The notes: generated by a model not told the origin, from the letters alone. Shown: positions 1 through 6,832, numbered from the stretch's first letter. The stretch: DNA of 8,615 nucleotides from JBHIFB01 sp046760905 (GCA_046760905.1 JBHIFB010000134.1:1-8615); one strand, 5' to 3'. A program made the numbers and translations.

Positions 1-2
1 GT

Positions 3-449
3 CAGCTACTTAATAAGGACATGGACGGCGACGGTGTGAGGGATGTCCACGTTGGCGAGGACATGTACTATAGTGCGACCTTCGTCAACCTGACAGACAG
101 CCCTGTGGAATACGGAGCCGCGCATTACTTCTATGCTGCTCAGAGCTGTCCAGATCCGGACAACCCTGTTGACACGTTCGGACCCGAGTGCAAGGGCACG
201 ATCGAAGGTAATGGTGTAGCGACTCACTACTACAGGGTCAGTGTTCCTGACAACGAGAACCTTGTCGGTTTCAACCCGTTTGCAGTTGAAGTTGAGGGGT
301 GGACGTGCGAAGGTGGCGAGCTGGTTGAGGCAACCGGACGTTGCTGCTTCGACGTGACACTCCTGCCAGGCTGGGAGCCTCCTCCTGTGCCTGAGCCTAT
401 AAACGGGTTTGAAGTTGAGGAGATCGACTTCGTTCCCTTCGCGCAGTAG
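3..449 (+). CDS. C-terminal part of a secreted-type protein of unknown function (5' end outside window)
   Basis: The frame is open from the left edge to a TAG at 447-449, so this is the last 148 residues of a longer protein; the ATG at 21 is only an internal Met. I do not recognise the family. The visible start is an Asp-rich loop, DMDGDGVRD (nt 18-44), of the D-x-D-G-D-G-x-x-D kind found in dockerin or thrombospondin-3-like Ca-binding repeats. A beta-rich stretch follows (YYSATFVNLTDSPVEYG, then VATHYYRVSVPDNENLVGF) that resembles an extracellular Ig/PKD-like sandwich. There are five cysteines, including an adjacent CC pair, which suits an exported protein with disulfides. The tail is Pro-rich (EPPPVPEP) and acidic. 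No membrane anchor, PEP-CTERM or other sorting motif is visible. A strong terminator 17 nt after the stop ends its transcription unit. Export and calcium binding are inferences. Confidence 0.6.
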   Translation, partial: QLLNKDMDGDGVRDVHVGEDMYYSATFVNLTDSPVEYGAAHYFYAAQSCPDPDNPVDTFGPECKGTIEGNGVATHYYRVSVPDNENLVGFNPFAVEVEGWTCEGGELVEATGRCCFDVTLLPGWEPPPVPEPINGFEVEEIDFVPFAQ

Positions 450-465
450 TTATCAGCAGACTGCT

Positions 466-503
466 AAAGAGCCAGAGGGTTAACCCTCTGGCTCTTTTTT
501 TTT
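466..503 (+). terminator. Strong intrinsic terminator after the first gene
   Basis: Positions 466-497 form a perfect 32-nt palindrome (16 bases per side, centred on TTAA at 480-483), GC-rich in the stem, followed at once by nine T (495-503). It lies 17 nt after the TAG of the first gene and just before the promoter of the hsp20 operon, so it separates the two transcription units. On the opposite strand only three T would follow the stem, so it should work mainly in the + direction. Confidence 0.93.
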
Positions 504-520
504 GAATTTCCTTCACGCTC

Positions 521-549
521 TTGACAGTAAAGCTAGGTCATATTAAAAT
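521..549 (+). promoter_or_regulatory. Sigma70-type promoter of the hsp20-lon operon
   Basis: A perfect -35 box TTGACA (521-526) is followed, after exactly 17 nt, by TAAAAT (544-549, five of six to TATAAT). The predicted start of transcription is near 556, giving a leader of about 27 nt before the hsp20 GTG. It is the only good promoter I see in the gap between the terminator and hsp20. No CIRCE inverted repeat (the HrcA operator) and no sigma32-like promoter is visible around it, so heat control, if any, is not explained by those classical elements. Confidence 0.75.
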
Positions 550-582
550 GAACTGAGAGCAACGCATTGAAATGGGGGATAG

Positions 583-1014
583 GTGAGAAAGGACGATAAG
601 GCAAAGAAGTCTCTGGATTCTGTACTGGAAGAGTTTGATGTATACTTCCACGAATGCTTCGGTTCGAAACTGCCGGTTGCCTTCGTGCAGGATATCGGGT
701 GGAAACCGCCGACAGACGTGTATGAAACCGAAGATGAACTCATTGTAAGAATAGAAGTCGGTGGGATATCAGAGAAAGACATGAAGGCAGTGTGGATTGG
801 GAATTCTCTAGTTGTAAGCGGGAACAGGAAGGAGCAGAAGGCATCTGGGACCAGGGTATACCATAAGATAGAGATCACGACGGGACCGTTCGAGAGACGA
901 ATTGCAATTCCGCCACGCATCACACTGGACAGGGAGTCTCTCAGGGTGGTCTACGTTGACGGTATTTTAGAGATAAGAACGCAGAAAGCAGAGGCCGGTA
1001 AGACAAGTGACTGA
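583..1014 (+). CDS. Hsp20/alpha-crystallin family small heat-shock protein
   Basis: This 143-residue protein is a small heat-shock chaperone: an ATP-independent cytoplasmic holdase that keeps unfolding proteins soluble. The alpha-crystallin domain runs from about residue 40 to 134. It begins with the family's W-x-PPTDVYET-x-DELIVRIEVGG stretch, continues with the NSLVVSGNRK strand, the YHKIEITTGPFERRIAIP block, and the VYVDGILEIR strand that matches the conserved G-x-L signature. The N-terminal arm is short (about 38 residues), and the usual C-terminal I-x-I anchoring motif is not seen in the tail EIRTQKAEAGKTSD, so oligomer assembly may differ. A GTG start is used because an in-frame TAG ends at 582, directly before it; the nearest Shine-Dalgarno-like sequence is a weak G run (574-578). 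It is the first gene of the operon, 19 nt before the preferred lon start. Confidence 0.92.
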   Translation: MRKDDKAKKSLDSVLEEFDVYFHECFGSKLPVAFVQDIGWKPPTDVYETEDELIVRIEVGGISEKDMKAVWIGNSLVVSGNRKEQKASGTRVYHKIEITTGPFERRIAIPPRITLDRESLRVVYVDGILEIRTQKAEAGKTSD

Positions 1015-1022
1015 GGGAGCTC

Positions 1023-1036
1023 AGGGGCCAGTCATG
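1023..1036 (+). promoter_or_regulatory. Ribosome binding site that decides the lon start
   Basis: AGGGG (1023-1027) sits 6 nt before ATG 1034. The longer in-frame alternative, GTG 1007, overlaps the hsp20 stop and has no well-placed Shine-Dalgarno sequence. The nine extra residues it would add (MTEGAQGPV) have no counterpart in Lon proteins I know. ATG 1034 is therefore preferred. Confidence 0.6.
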
Positions 1037-1627
1037 GAAGAGGGCTTCAGTAAAGACAATCAGTTTCTCAATGAACGGGTCCTACCTGATTATCTCCCTC
1101 TATTGCCCCTTCACAATATAGTTGTATATCCACACGTTGTCGTTCCACTCGCCGTTACAAATCCCGTTCTTATAAGGCTCGTTGATGAGTCGATAGCGAA
1201 TTACAGCAAGCTCCTGGTTCTTGCAACGCATCGGCGCTCGGAAGCCGAGGGGAGGGAGAAGTTTTACGACGTGGGAACCACCGCAGCCATTGCAAAAATG
1301 CTGAAGATGTCTGACGGTTCGGTACGAATCCTCGTGCAGGGCATGATGAGGGTCGCGATTAAGGATGTCACTGATTCGAAAGGATTACCATTTGCCAGGT
1401 TGCACCCGCTATCTTCCGTACTCAAGGACCCGGACAAAGTGGAGGCTCTGAAGAGGACGGCTGCAAATCTTTTCAGGGAGATAGTCAGCCTTAATCCCAA
1501 TCTTACCGATGATCTGCGTGACATCGTTCTCCAGATAATGGACGGGGGGAAGCTTGCCGATTTCATTGTCCAGCGAACTGAAGGTACTCGAGCTCGGTAC
1601 CCAGATTCAGGAGCAGGTCAAGGATGA
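1034..1627 (+). CDS. lon: Lon protease, N-terminal fragment (frame broken near 1573)
   Basis: This fragment encodes the Lon N-terminal substrate-recognition domain. Diagnostic stretches are LPLLPLHNIVVYPHVVVPLAV near the start, then KFYDVGTTAAIAKMLKMSDGSVRILVQGMMRVAI, matching E. coli Lon's DLFTVGTVASILQMLKLPDGTVKVLVEGLQRARI. The match ends at KLADFIVQ (codon Q at 1571-1573), which aligns with E. coli RLADTIAA. The remaining 18 codons to the TGA at 1625-1627 are out of frame and unlike Lon. The rest of the gene continues in another frame (next entry), with about 30 codons of the normal helical linker absent. As read, translation would give a 197-residue N-domain polypeptide without ATPase or protease. 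It follows hsp20 closely. Identity is certain; whether the break is biological or an assembly artefact is not. Confidence 0.88.
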   Translation: MEEGFSKDNQFLNERVLPDYLPLLPLHNIVVYPHVVVPLAVTNPVLIRLVDESIANYSKLLVLATHRRSEAEGREKFYDVGTTAAIAKMLKMSDGSVRILVQGMMRVAIKDVTDSKGLPFARLHPLSSVLKDPDKVEALKRTAANLFREIVSLNPNLTDDLRDIVLQIMDGGKLADFIVQRTEGTRARYPDSGAGQG

Positions 1628-3317
1628 GCTCAGCAAGGACCAGCGAGAGTATTTTCTCAGGGAACAGCTCAAGGTAATCAAAAAGGAGCTCGGTGAGGAG
1701 GATGATCTTCAGGCGGAGATCAAGAGGCTCGAGGAAGAAGTAAAAGCCGCCGAGATGACGGCTGAGGCCAACGAGATGGCCGAACGTGAACTCACAAGGA
1801 TGGCACGGATGTCACCCGCATCCCAGGAATATCATGTTACGAGGACGTATCTTGACTGGCTCATATCCCTACCGTGGAAAAGGGAGACAGAAGACAATCT
1901 CGATATAGAGCGGGCGCGACGTATCCTCAATGAGGATCATTACGACATAGAAAAGGTTAAGGAGAGGATTCTAGAATACCTCGCTGTGAGGATTCTGAAG
2001 CCAGATGCTCGTGGACCTATACTCTGCTTCGTCGGACCGCCGGGTGTGGGAAAGACTTCACTCGGCAGGTCGATTGCGAGAGCGTTGGGCAGGGAATTCA
2101 TAAGGCTGTCTCTTGGCGGTGTGCGGGATGAGGCTGAGATAAGAGGTCACCGTAGGACATATGTGGGGAGCCTCCCGGGCAGGATAATCCAATCGATGAG
2201 AAGGATCAAAACGAAGAACCCGGTGTTCATGCTGGATGAGGTCGATAAACTCGGTAGTGACTTCAGGGGAGATCCTTCCTCCGCCCTGCTCGAGGTGCTC
2301 GATCCCGAGCAGAACAATTCTTTTTCCGATCATTATCTAGAAGTGTCCTTCGACCTCTCAAGAGTTATGTTCATCACGACAGCGAATCTCCTATTCCCGA
2401 TACCGCCTGCCCTGCAAGACCGGATGGAAACCATCGAGCTGCCCGGATATATGCACGAGGAAAAATACCAGATTGCGAGGAAGTTCCTGATCCCGAAACA
2501 GCTTTCTGAGAAGGGGCTCACAAGATCAGATGTGTCATTCGATCGAGGCGCGTTGAAATGTATTATTACTAACTATACCAGGGAAGCAGGCGTGCGAAAC
2601 CTCGAGAGGGAGATTGGATCGGTTCTGAGAAAAATTGCGGTGAAGAAAATCTCCGGAAGAAGGAAACCGAAGTGTATCAAGAAGACGAATCTCCTGGAGC
2701 TACTCGGTCCGCCAAGGTTTGTCTCCGATACAGCTCGCAGGAAGGACGAGGTCGGCATTGCAACGGGTCTTGGCTGGACCTCAGCCGGTGGGACCTTGCT
2801 GTTCGTCGAAGCCACAAAGATGAGAGGAACGGGAAAGCCGATCCAGTTGACCGGCCAGCTTGGAAGTGTCCTGAAAGAGTCCTGTCTTGCCGCTGTGAGC
2901 TATCTCAGGTCACGATCGACCGAGCTCGCGATACCGGAGGAACTTTTTGCGACTCACGATTTCCATGTCCACATACCCGAGGGAGCGACGCCGAAGGACG
3001 GTCCGTCAGCCGGCGTGGCGGTGGTTGCGGCCCTCGCCTCTCTCTTCATGAATTTGCCGGTAAGGAAAGATGTCTCGATGACAGGTGAGATTACGCTCAC
3101 CGGAAAGGTCCTTCCAGTCGGAGGCATAAAAGAGAAGATAATGGCGGCGAAGAGGGCCGGTATAAAGACAGTCCTTCTTCCGACCAAGAACCTCGATGAT
3201 CTGGTGGACCTGCCGTCAGAACTCCTGAAGAACATGAAGATTATCCCCGCTGATAACATTGATGATATACTTTCGCATACGCTTTTGAAAAAGGCCAGGA
3301 GGGAAAGCAGGAGATGA
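1554..3317 (+). CDS. lon: Lon protease, AAA+ and Ser-Lys protease part (separate frame from its N-domain)
   Basis: Lon is a cytoplasmic ATP-dependent serine protease that degrades damaged and regulatory proteins. Homology begins at about 1575 (ELKVLELG-x-QIQEQVK, the coiled-coil helix before the ATPase). Walker A GPPGVGKTS is at 2034-2060, Walker B VFMLDEVDK at 2223-2249, and a sensor-1-like ITTANLLFPIP follows. The C-terminal protease domain carries PKDGPSAG with the catalytic Ser codon at 3006-3008. The catalytic Lys is at 3135-3137, the second Lys of GGIKEK, 43 residues further on as in other Lon proteins. All catalytic parts look intact. The frame is open back to a TTG at 1554, but residues before 1575 are not Lon-like and no convincing independent start is visible. 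A restored gene would encode about 790 residues, the normal Lon length. Its stop overlaps the next start (ATGA). Confidence 0.9.
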   Translation: MPISLSSELKVLELGTQIQEQVKDELSKDQREYFLREQLKVIKKELGEEDDLQAEIKRLEEEVKAAEMTAEANEMAERELTRMARMSPASQEYHVTRTYLDWLISLPWKRETEDNLDIERARRILNEDHYDIEKVKERILEYLAVRILKPDARGPILCFVGPPGVGKTSLGRSIARALGREFIRLSLGGVRDEAEIRGHRRTYVGSLPGRIIQSMRRIKTKNPVFMLDEVDKLGSDFRGDPSSALLEVLDPEQNNSFSDHYLEVSFDLSRVMFITTANLLFPIPPALQDRMETIELPGYMHEEKYQIARKFLIPKQLSEKGLTRSDVSFDRGALKCIITNYTREAGVRNLEREIGSVLRKIAVKKISGRRKPKCIKKTNLLELLGPPRFVSDTARRKDEVGIATGLGWTSAGGTLLFVEATKMRGTGKPIQLTGQLGSVLKESCLAAVSYLRSRSTELAIPEELFATHDFHVHIPEGATPKDGPSAGVAVVAALASLFMNLPVRKDVSMTGEITLTGKVLPVGGIKEKIMAAKRAGIKTVLLPTKNLDDLVDLPSELLKNMKIIPADNIDDILSHTLLKKARRESRR

Positions 3318-3700
3318 AGGGGCCCGAAAGCGTGACAGAATATCTTGATGAGATTCTGAGGGAGGATAAGCGGTATCCCGAGATGGCCTATCGTTTCGTC
3401 CTGGAGGCTCTGAACAACATCATCAGGTCTCTGCCTGATCCGAGACACATAAGTGGTGAGGAGCTGTGCTTCGGATGCAGAGACATGGCGATAGAGGAAT
3501 TCGGACCGATGGCAAGAACCGTACTGGAACACTGGAACATCAGAAGCACCGAAGATCTCGGTGAAATTGTGTTCAACCTCGTGGCCAAGGGGCTTCTCTC
3601 AAAGACAAATGAAGATAAGAAGGAAGATTTTATAGACGTCTACGATTTCGAAACCGCCTTCGATGCCCCGGTCACCAATGGTGGCATGGAAGATTCCTGA
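3314..3700 (+). CDS. Minf_1886-family conserved protein of unknown function
   Basis: This 128-residue soluble protein matches the Minf_1886 family (TIGR04138), known mainly from Planctomycetes, Verrucomicrobia and related lineages. Family hallmarks seen are the D-x-RYPEMAYRFVLEALN helix, RHISGEELCFGCRDMAIEEFGPMARTVLEHWNI, and TEDLGEIVFNLVAKGLLSKTNEDKKEDFIDVYDFETAF. No enzymatic motif or membrane segment is visible and the function is unknown. LCFGC (Cys52, Cys55) makes a CxxC; from memory of the family, the second Cys is not usual. The ATG overlaps the lon stop as ATGA, with AGGAGGG (3297-3303) 10 nt upstream, so it is probably translated together with lon. Its stop overlaps the next ATG. Cotranscription with hsp20 and lon suggests, but does not prove, a role in protein quality control or stress. 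Confidence 0.85.
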   Translation: MKGPESVTEYLDEILREDKRYPEMAYRFVLEALNNIIRSLPDPRHISGEELCFGCRDMAIEEFGPMARTVLEHWNIRSTEDLGEIVFNLVAKGLLSKTNEDKKEDFIDVYDFETAFDAPVTNGGMEDS

Positions 3701-4104
3701 TGTCCTACGTTCTCACATCATTGAAGTTGCTCCTTTCCCTGGCCCTGGGTGGTTTGATCGGTTATGAAAGGGAAGCCGAATCTAAGCCAGCTGGATTGAG
3801 AACTTTGGCCCTGGTTTCCCTGGGCTCGTGTCTTTTCACAATCGCATCCATCAGGATTGCCGGGACCGAAGATGGATCATTCGATCCCGGAAGGGTTGCC
3901 TCGGGTATCGTCACCGGAGTCGGCTTTCTTGGAGCCGGGGCAATTCTTCGCTCAGGCGGCAGTGTTCTCGGCCTGACTACCGCAGCTTCTATATGGCTGG
4001 TTGCAGCGATCGGTATGGCCGTGGGTATGGGGATGTATGGGGAAGCCCTGCTTGCGACATTAATAGGTTACATAATTCTAAGGAAACGGATTTTCTCGAG
4101 ATAG
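3700..4104 (+). CDS. MgtC/SapB-family inner-membrane protein
   Basis: This 134-residue protein is the membrane domain of the MgtC/SapB family. Conserved blocks are GGLIGYERE (about 17-25), KPAGLRTLALVSLGSCLF (29-46), DPGRVASGIVTGVGFLGAGAI (62-82) and GLTTAASIWLVAAIG (91-105). Four or five hydrophobic segments are visible. It ends in a basic tail (LRKRIFSR) right after the membrane part and lacks the cytoplasmic ACT-like C-terminal domain of Salmonella MgtC. The short form is common in the family and its role is often unknown; Salmonella MgtC is linked to low-Mg growth and to control of the F1Fo ATPase. Its ATG overlaps the preceding stop (TGATG) without a strong Shine-Dalgarno sequence, which suggests translational coupling. 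It is the last gene of the operon; only 34 nt separate its stop from the convergent gene's stop. Confidence 0.92.
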   Translation: MSYVLTSLKLLLSLALGGLIGYEREAESKPAGLRTLALVSLGSCLFTIASIRIAGTEDGSFDPGRVASGIVTGVGFLGAGAILRSGGSVLGLTTAASIWLVAAIGMAVGMGMYGEALLATLIGYIILRKRIFSR

Positions 4105-4138
4105 TCTCACACAAACGGTACCTCACTTGTCCAGAAGA

Positions 4139-6820
4139 TTAATCTACCCTGAGCTTCTTCAGAAGCCTCAGCGCATCCTTTGAATTCGGGGTGAGGTCGA
4201 GCGCCATCGTTACATATTCTCTTGCCTTCTCGATTAGTCCGTTTCTCATCTCCCCCCTTGCCCTGTTCAGGAGGTAGCGGGTGAGTTCAGGGCCTTCCAG
4301 GAAGCGTATATCCTCGTCATAGGGGGCCAGCCTGTAAGCATTGAAGAAATCAATGATGTAAGAGGGGTCATCTTCAAGTCTCTTGATAGAGGCTCTGAGA
4401 AATAACCCCCGTGATTTGTAAAGTGAGGTCAGCGTGTCGATGTTGACCTTATCCATAGTGGTTTGATCGATCAAAGAGATTATCCTTTCCAGATCGGCTC
4501 TCGCAGAAAGCACCATTGGGAGGTTTTCACGATGGGTTCGGACCCTGAATGATCTCTTCTCTGAGAATTCGAGTACAGGTATATCGTCTGAGTTTATCTG
4601 AGAGCCTCTTGTAAGTTCACTCACTTCCTCCTCTGCGAGGAGGAGCCTGCTCAAGATCGCTTCCGGAGTATCCAGACCGCTTCCCGCAATGCTTCTTTTG
4701 ACTTCGGCTGTCTCAAGTCTGCTTTTCAGACGTTCGGCATCGATAAGCAGCGGTTCGAGCGATCCCATGAGCACTGTCTGATACGTCGCGAGCCATACGT
4801 AGGTGTGGGGGAAGACCTCGTTGAAGGTTTTCAGCAATACCCTGTAATCGGATGAGGATAGCTCGTGAAAGGGCAGATACTGGCAGACGATACCTCCTTC
4901 TGCGAGCTTCTCCCTGCAGAGTTTGTAATAATCTAGCGTGTAAAGCGCACTGCTTCCGAATGCCGGATGGATCGGGTCACAGCTTATCACGTCATACTTC
5001 TTTTGCGTGGTCAGTATAAAGCTCCTTCCATCGTCTATGAATAGGTTGAAGCGGTCATCGTAGAGAACCGATTCGTTGAGGTCACTGAAAATACTTGCTG
5101 CCTTCGGCACATCCGGTGCTATCTCGATGCAATCGATGGAACTAACAGGATGTGAGGCGACAGAGGCCGATGTGACACCTATCCCGAACCCGATTATGAG
5201 GATGTCCTGGGGATCGGGATGGATGAGAAGAGGAAGGTGGCCCAGCATCTTTACTGTCTGGAGTGCATCATAGCTGTCAGAGCAGGCGATTATGCCATTC
5301 GTATACAATTGTCTGTATCCCGTGTAGCCACTTCTAATCACCGTCACGGTTGCCCCGATTCCACTGCTGTAGTACATGATTTCCAGGTCGGGTCCCCCCA
5401 CGTTTCTCAGCTTACCGATAAACGGTTTCGCTTCGATCAGGAAGTTCGAAGCCAGCGAGGCGAGAACGAGCGGCAGTGCCAGCTTGATTGGCTTAGATCC
5501 TCTTCTCTGTTCTGTGCCCATGATGAGGATAGCCGCGGCGAAGACGTTGAGCGTCGCAATGAAAACAGCTGCTTTTCCAACACCGAGGTAAGGTATGATC
5601 AGGAATCCGGATGAGAACGAGCCGAGGACCGCGCCAACGGTATTCGCCGAATAGAGGAATCCAAGCCTCTCGCCAAGTGTTTTGAATCTCAAAACAATTA
5701 TCTGTGATGCTATTGGAAATGCAAGCCCGAGTAATACAGACGGGATGAGAAAAAGCACCGAAGCCACCAGGAGCCTCCCTGCCTGAAGCTTCCACCAGGT
5801 CGTGAGACCGATTGAATCGGCGATCACATCCACCACCTCGTTCATATCCTCGATGAGGAAGGTCGACAGCACTCCAAACACGGCGATGGCGATTTCGATC
5901 ACAACCAGCAGGGAGATGGGTTTACTTATCCTTTTCATGAATATGGAGATAACCCAGCTTCCCACTGCTATTCCGAGGAGGAAGCTCGCGAGAATGATCG
6001 TGAAGGCATAAATGTTACTGCGGAGCGTCATGGAGAGTACCCTGGTCCAGACGACTTCATACGCGAGGCTCGCAAAACCGGATAGGCCCATCGCCCAGAG
6101 TACTGCAGCACGAATTCTTCTCTCGCTCCTTCTGCCTGTTCTCTGTCTGTCAGCTTCCTTGTGTTTGCGAGCCTGACCTTCCGCTTCACGTCGAAGGGCA
6201 AGGGACTTCTCTCTTACCGAAAGCAGCACGATGATTCCCACCAGGATATTAGCACATCCGGCATAGAGAAGGAGCTTTGAAACCCCCACGGCTCTCAGGC
6301 CGATGAATCCAGTGAAAAATACTCCAGCCACGCCGCCGAATGTGTTCAGTCCATATAGAAACCCGATCATCCTTCCTACCGATTCCTTGTGCCGGGTCAT
6401 CGCTTTTGCGAGTAGCGGCAGGGTTCCTCCCATGAGAGCGGTGGGGAGAAGAAGTAGAATCACAGACAGGATGAACCTCACAGCCGTATTGAGAGCTGGT
6501 GCACCTTGGCTCTTGGTGTACACGAACAGGTACAGGTCCTCGGTGAGTCCAAGCAGTAGCGGGAAGAGCAGGGCGAATAATCCGATTCCTATCTCGAGGA
6601 TAGCATACATAAGAATCTTTTTCTCTATCCTGTCTGAGATCCTTCCGATTACGGCACTGCCCAGCGCAAGCCCCCCCATGAATGCCGACAGCACCGCCGA
6701 CATAGCGTATGCAGTTGTGCCGAATACGAGGGTCAATTCCCTTATCCAGATGAGTTCGTAGGCAAGCCCCAAAAATCCTGATGAGAAGAAAGCGAGGAAA
6801 ATTATTAATCTTTTCTGCAT
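4139..6820 (-). CDS. Fused MFS-type membrane protein / spermidine synthase-like protein
   Basis: The 893-residue protein starts with two homologous membrane halves. Residues about 4-200 open with GFLGLAYELIWIRELTLVFG; residues about 240-440 open with GFASLAYEVVWTRVLSMTLR. A highly charged loop (about 202-236) joins them. A spermidine-synthase-like Rossmann domain follows (about 478-690): LIIGFGIG (541-548) is the SAM-binding-type loop, Glu566 ends strand 2, and DDGRSF lies at 596-601. The motif after strand 4 is DPIHP (615-619), not the D-[ST]-[ST]-DP of true aminopropyltransferases, so polyamine synthesis is doubtful. The last 200 residues are mostly helical and end in a TPR-like helix pair. 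Location is the inner membrane; substrate unknown. ATG 6820 is chosen because GAGGGAG lies 5 nt upstream; a TTG at 6853 would add 11 residues overlapping the previous gene. Confidence 0.85.
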   Translation of the reverse strand: MQKRLIIFLAFFSSGFLGLAYELIWIRELTLVFGTTAYAMSAVLSAFMGGLALGSAVIGRISDRIEKKILMYAILEIGIGLFALLFPLLLGLTEDLYLFVYTKSQGAPALNTAVRFILSVILLLLPTALMGGTLPLLAKAMTRHKESVGRMIGFLYGLNTFGGVAGVFFTGFIGLRAVGVSKLLLYAGCANILVGIIVLLSVREKSLALRREAEGQARKHKEADRQRTGRRSERRIRAAVLWAMGLSGFASLAYEVVWTRVLSMTLRSNIYAFTIILASFLLGIAVGSWVISIFMKRISKPISLLVVIEIAIAVFGVLSTFLIEDMNEVVDVIADSIGLTTWWKLQAGRLLVASVLFLIPSVLLGLAFPIASQIIVLRFKTLGERLGFLYSANTVGAVLGSFSSGFLIIPYLGVGKAAVFIATLNVFAAAILIMGTEQRRGSKPIKLALPLVLASLASNFLIEAKPFIGKLRNVGGPDLEIMYYSSGIGATVTVIRSGYTGYRQLYTNGIIACSDSYDALQTVKMLGHLPLLIHPDPQDILIIGFGIGVTSASVASHPVSSIDCIEIAPDVPKAASIFSDLNESVLYDDRFNLFIDDGRSFILTTQKKYDVISCDPIHPAFGSSALYTLDYYKLCREKLAEGGIVCQYLPFHELSSSDYRVLLKTFNEVFPHTYVWLATYQTVLMGSLEPLLIDAERLKSRLETAEVKRSIAGSGLDTPEAILSRLLLAEEEVSELTRGSQINSDDIPVLEFSEKRSFRVRTHRENLPMVLSARADLERIISLIDQTTMDKVNIDTLTSLYKSRGLFLRASIKRLEDDPSYIIDFFNAYRLAPYDEDIRFLEGPELTRYLLNRARGEMRNGLIEKAREYVTMALDLTPNSKDALRLLKKLRVD

Positions 6821-6825
6821 GACCG

Positions 6826-6832
6826 CTCCCTC
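6826..6832 (-). promoter_or_regulatory. Shine-Dalgarno site of the fusion gene, overlapping the upstream stop codon
   Basis: Read on the - strand, the sequence is TGAGGGAG, then CGGTC, then ATG (6820-6818). The stop codon of the upstream TIGR03790-family gene is therefore part of the ribosome binding site. This decides in favour of ATG 6820 over the upstream TTG and indicates coupled translation of the two genes. Confidence 0.65.

Noticed and set aside
504..582. CIRCE-type operator or sigma32 promoter before hsp20.
   Set aside because: The TTAGCACTC-N9-GAGTGCTAA pattern is absent, and the promoter matches the sigma70 consensus instead.
1007..1033. GTG 1007 as the lon start, overlapping the hsp20 stop.
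   Set aside because: There is no well-placed Shine-Dalgarno sequence, and the added residues are not Lon-like. ATG 1034 has AGGGG at 6 nt.
1588..1602. Fifteen nucleotides (TCGAGCTCGGTACCC) identical to the SacI-KpnI part of a common cloning polylinker, next to the lon break, with XhoI, SacI and KpnI sites in a row.
   Set aside because: The bases encode the expected conserved Lon residues (VLELGTQ) in the resumed frame and the match stops after 15 nt, so chance is the simplest explanation. Vector screening at this site could still have disturbed the assembly, so reads should be checked.
1554..1627. Programmed ribosomal frameshift joining the two lon frames.
   Set aside because: No slippery heptamer or suitable stimulator is evident, and a frameshift would not supply the roughly 30 missing residues.
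2954..3532. Long open frame of 192 codons on the - strand across the lon/Minf_1886 junction.
   Set aside because: It is antisense to two clearly homologous genes, has no recognisable protein content and no upstream signals. The same applies to the antisense frames at 543-923 and 6303-6761.
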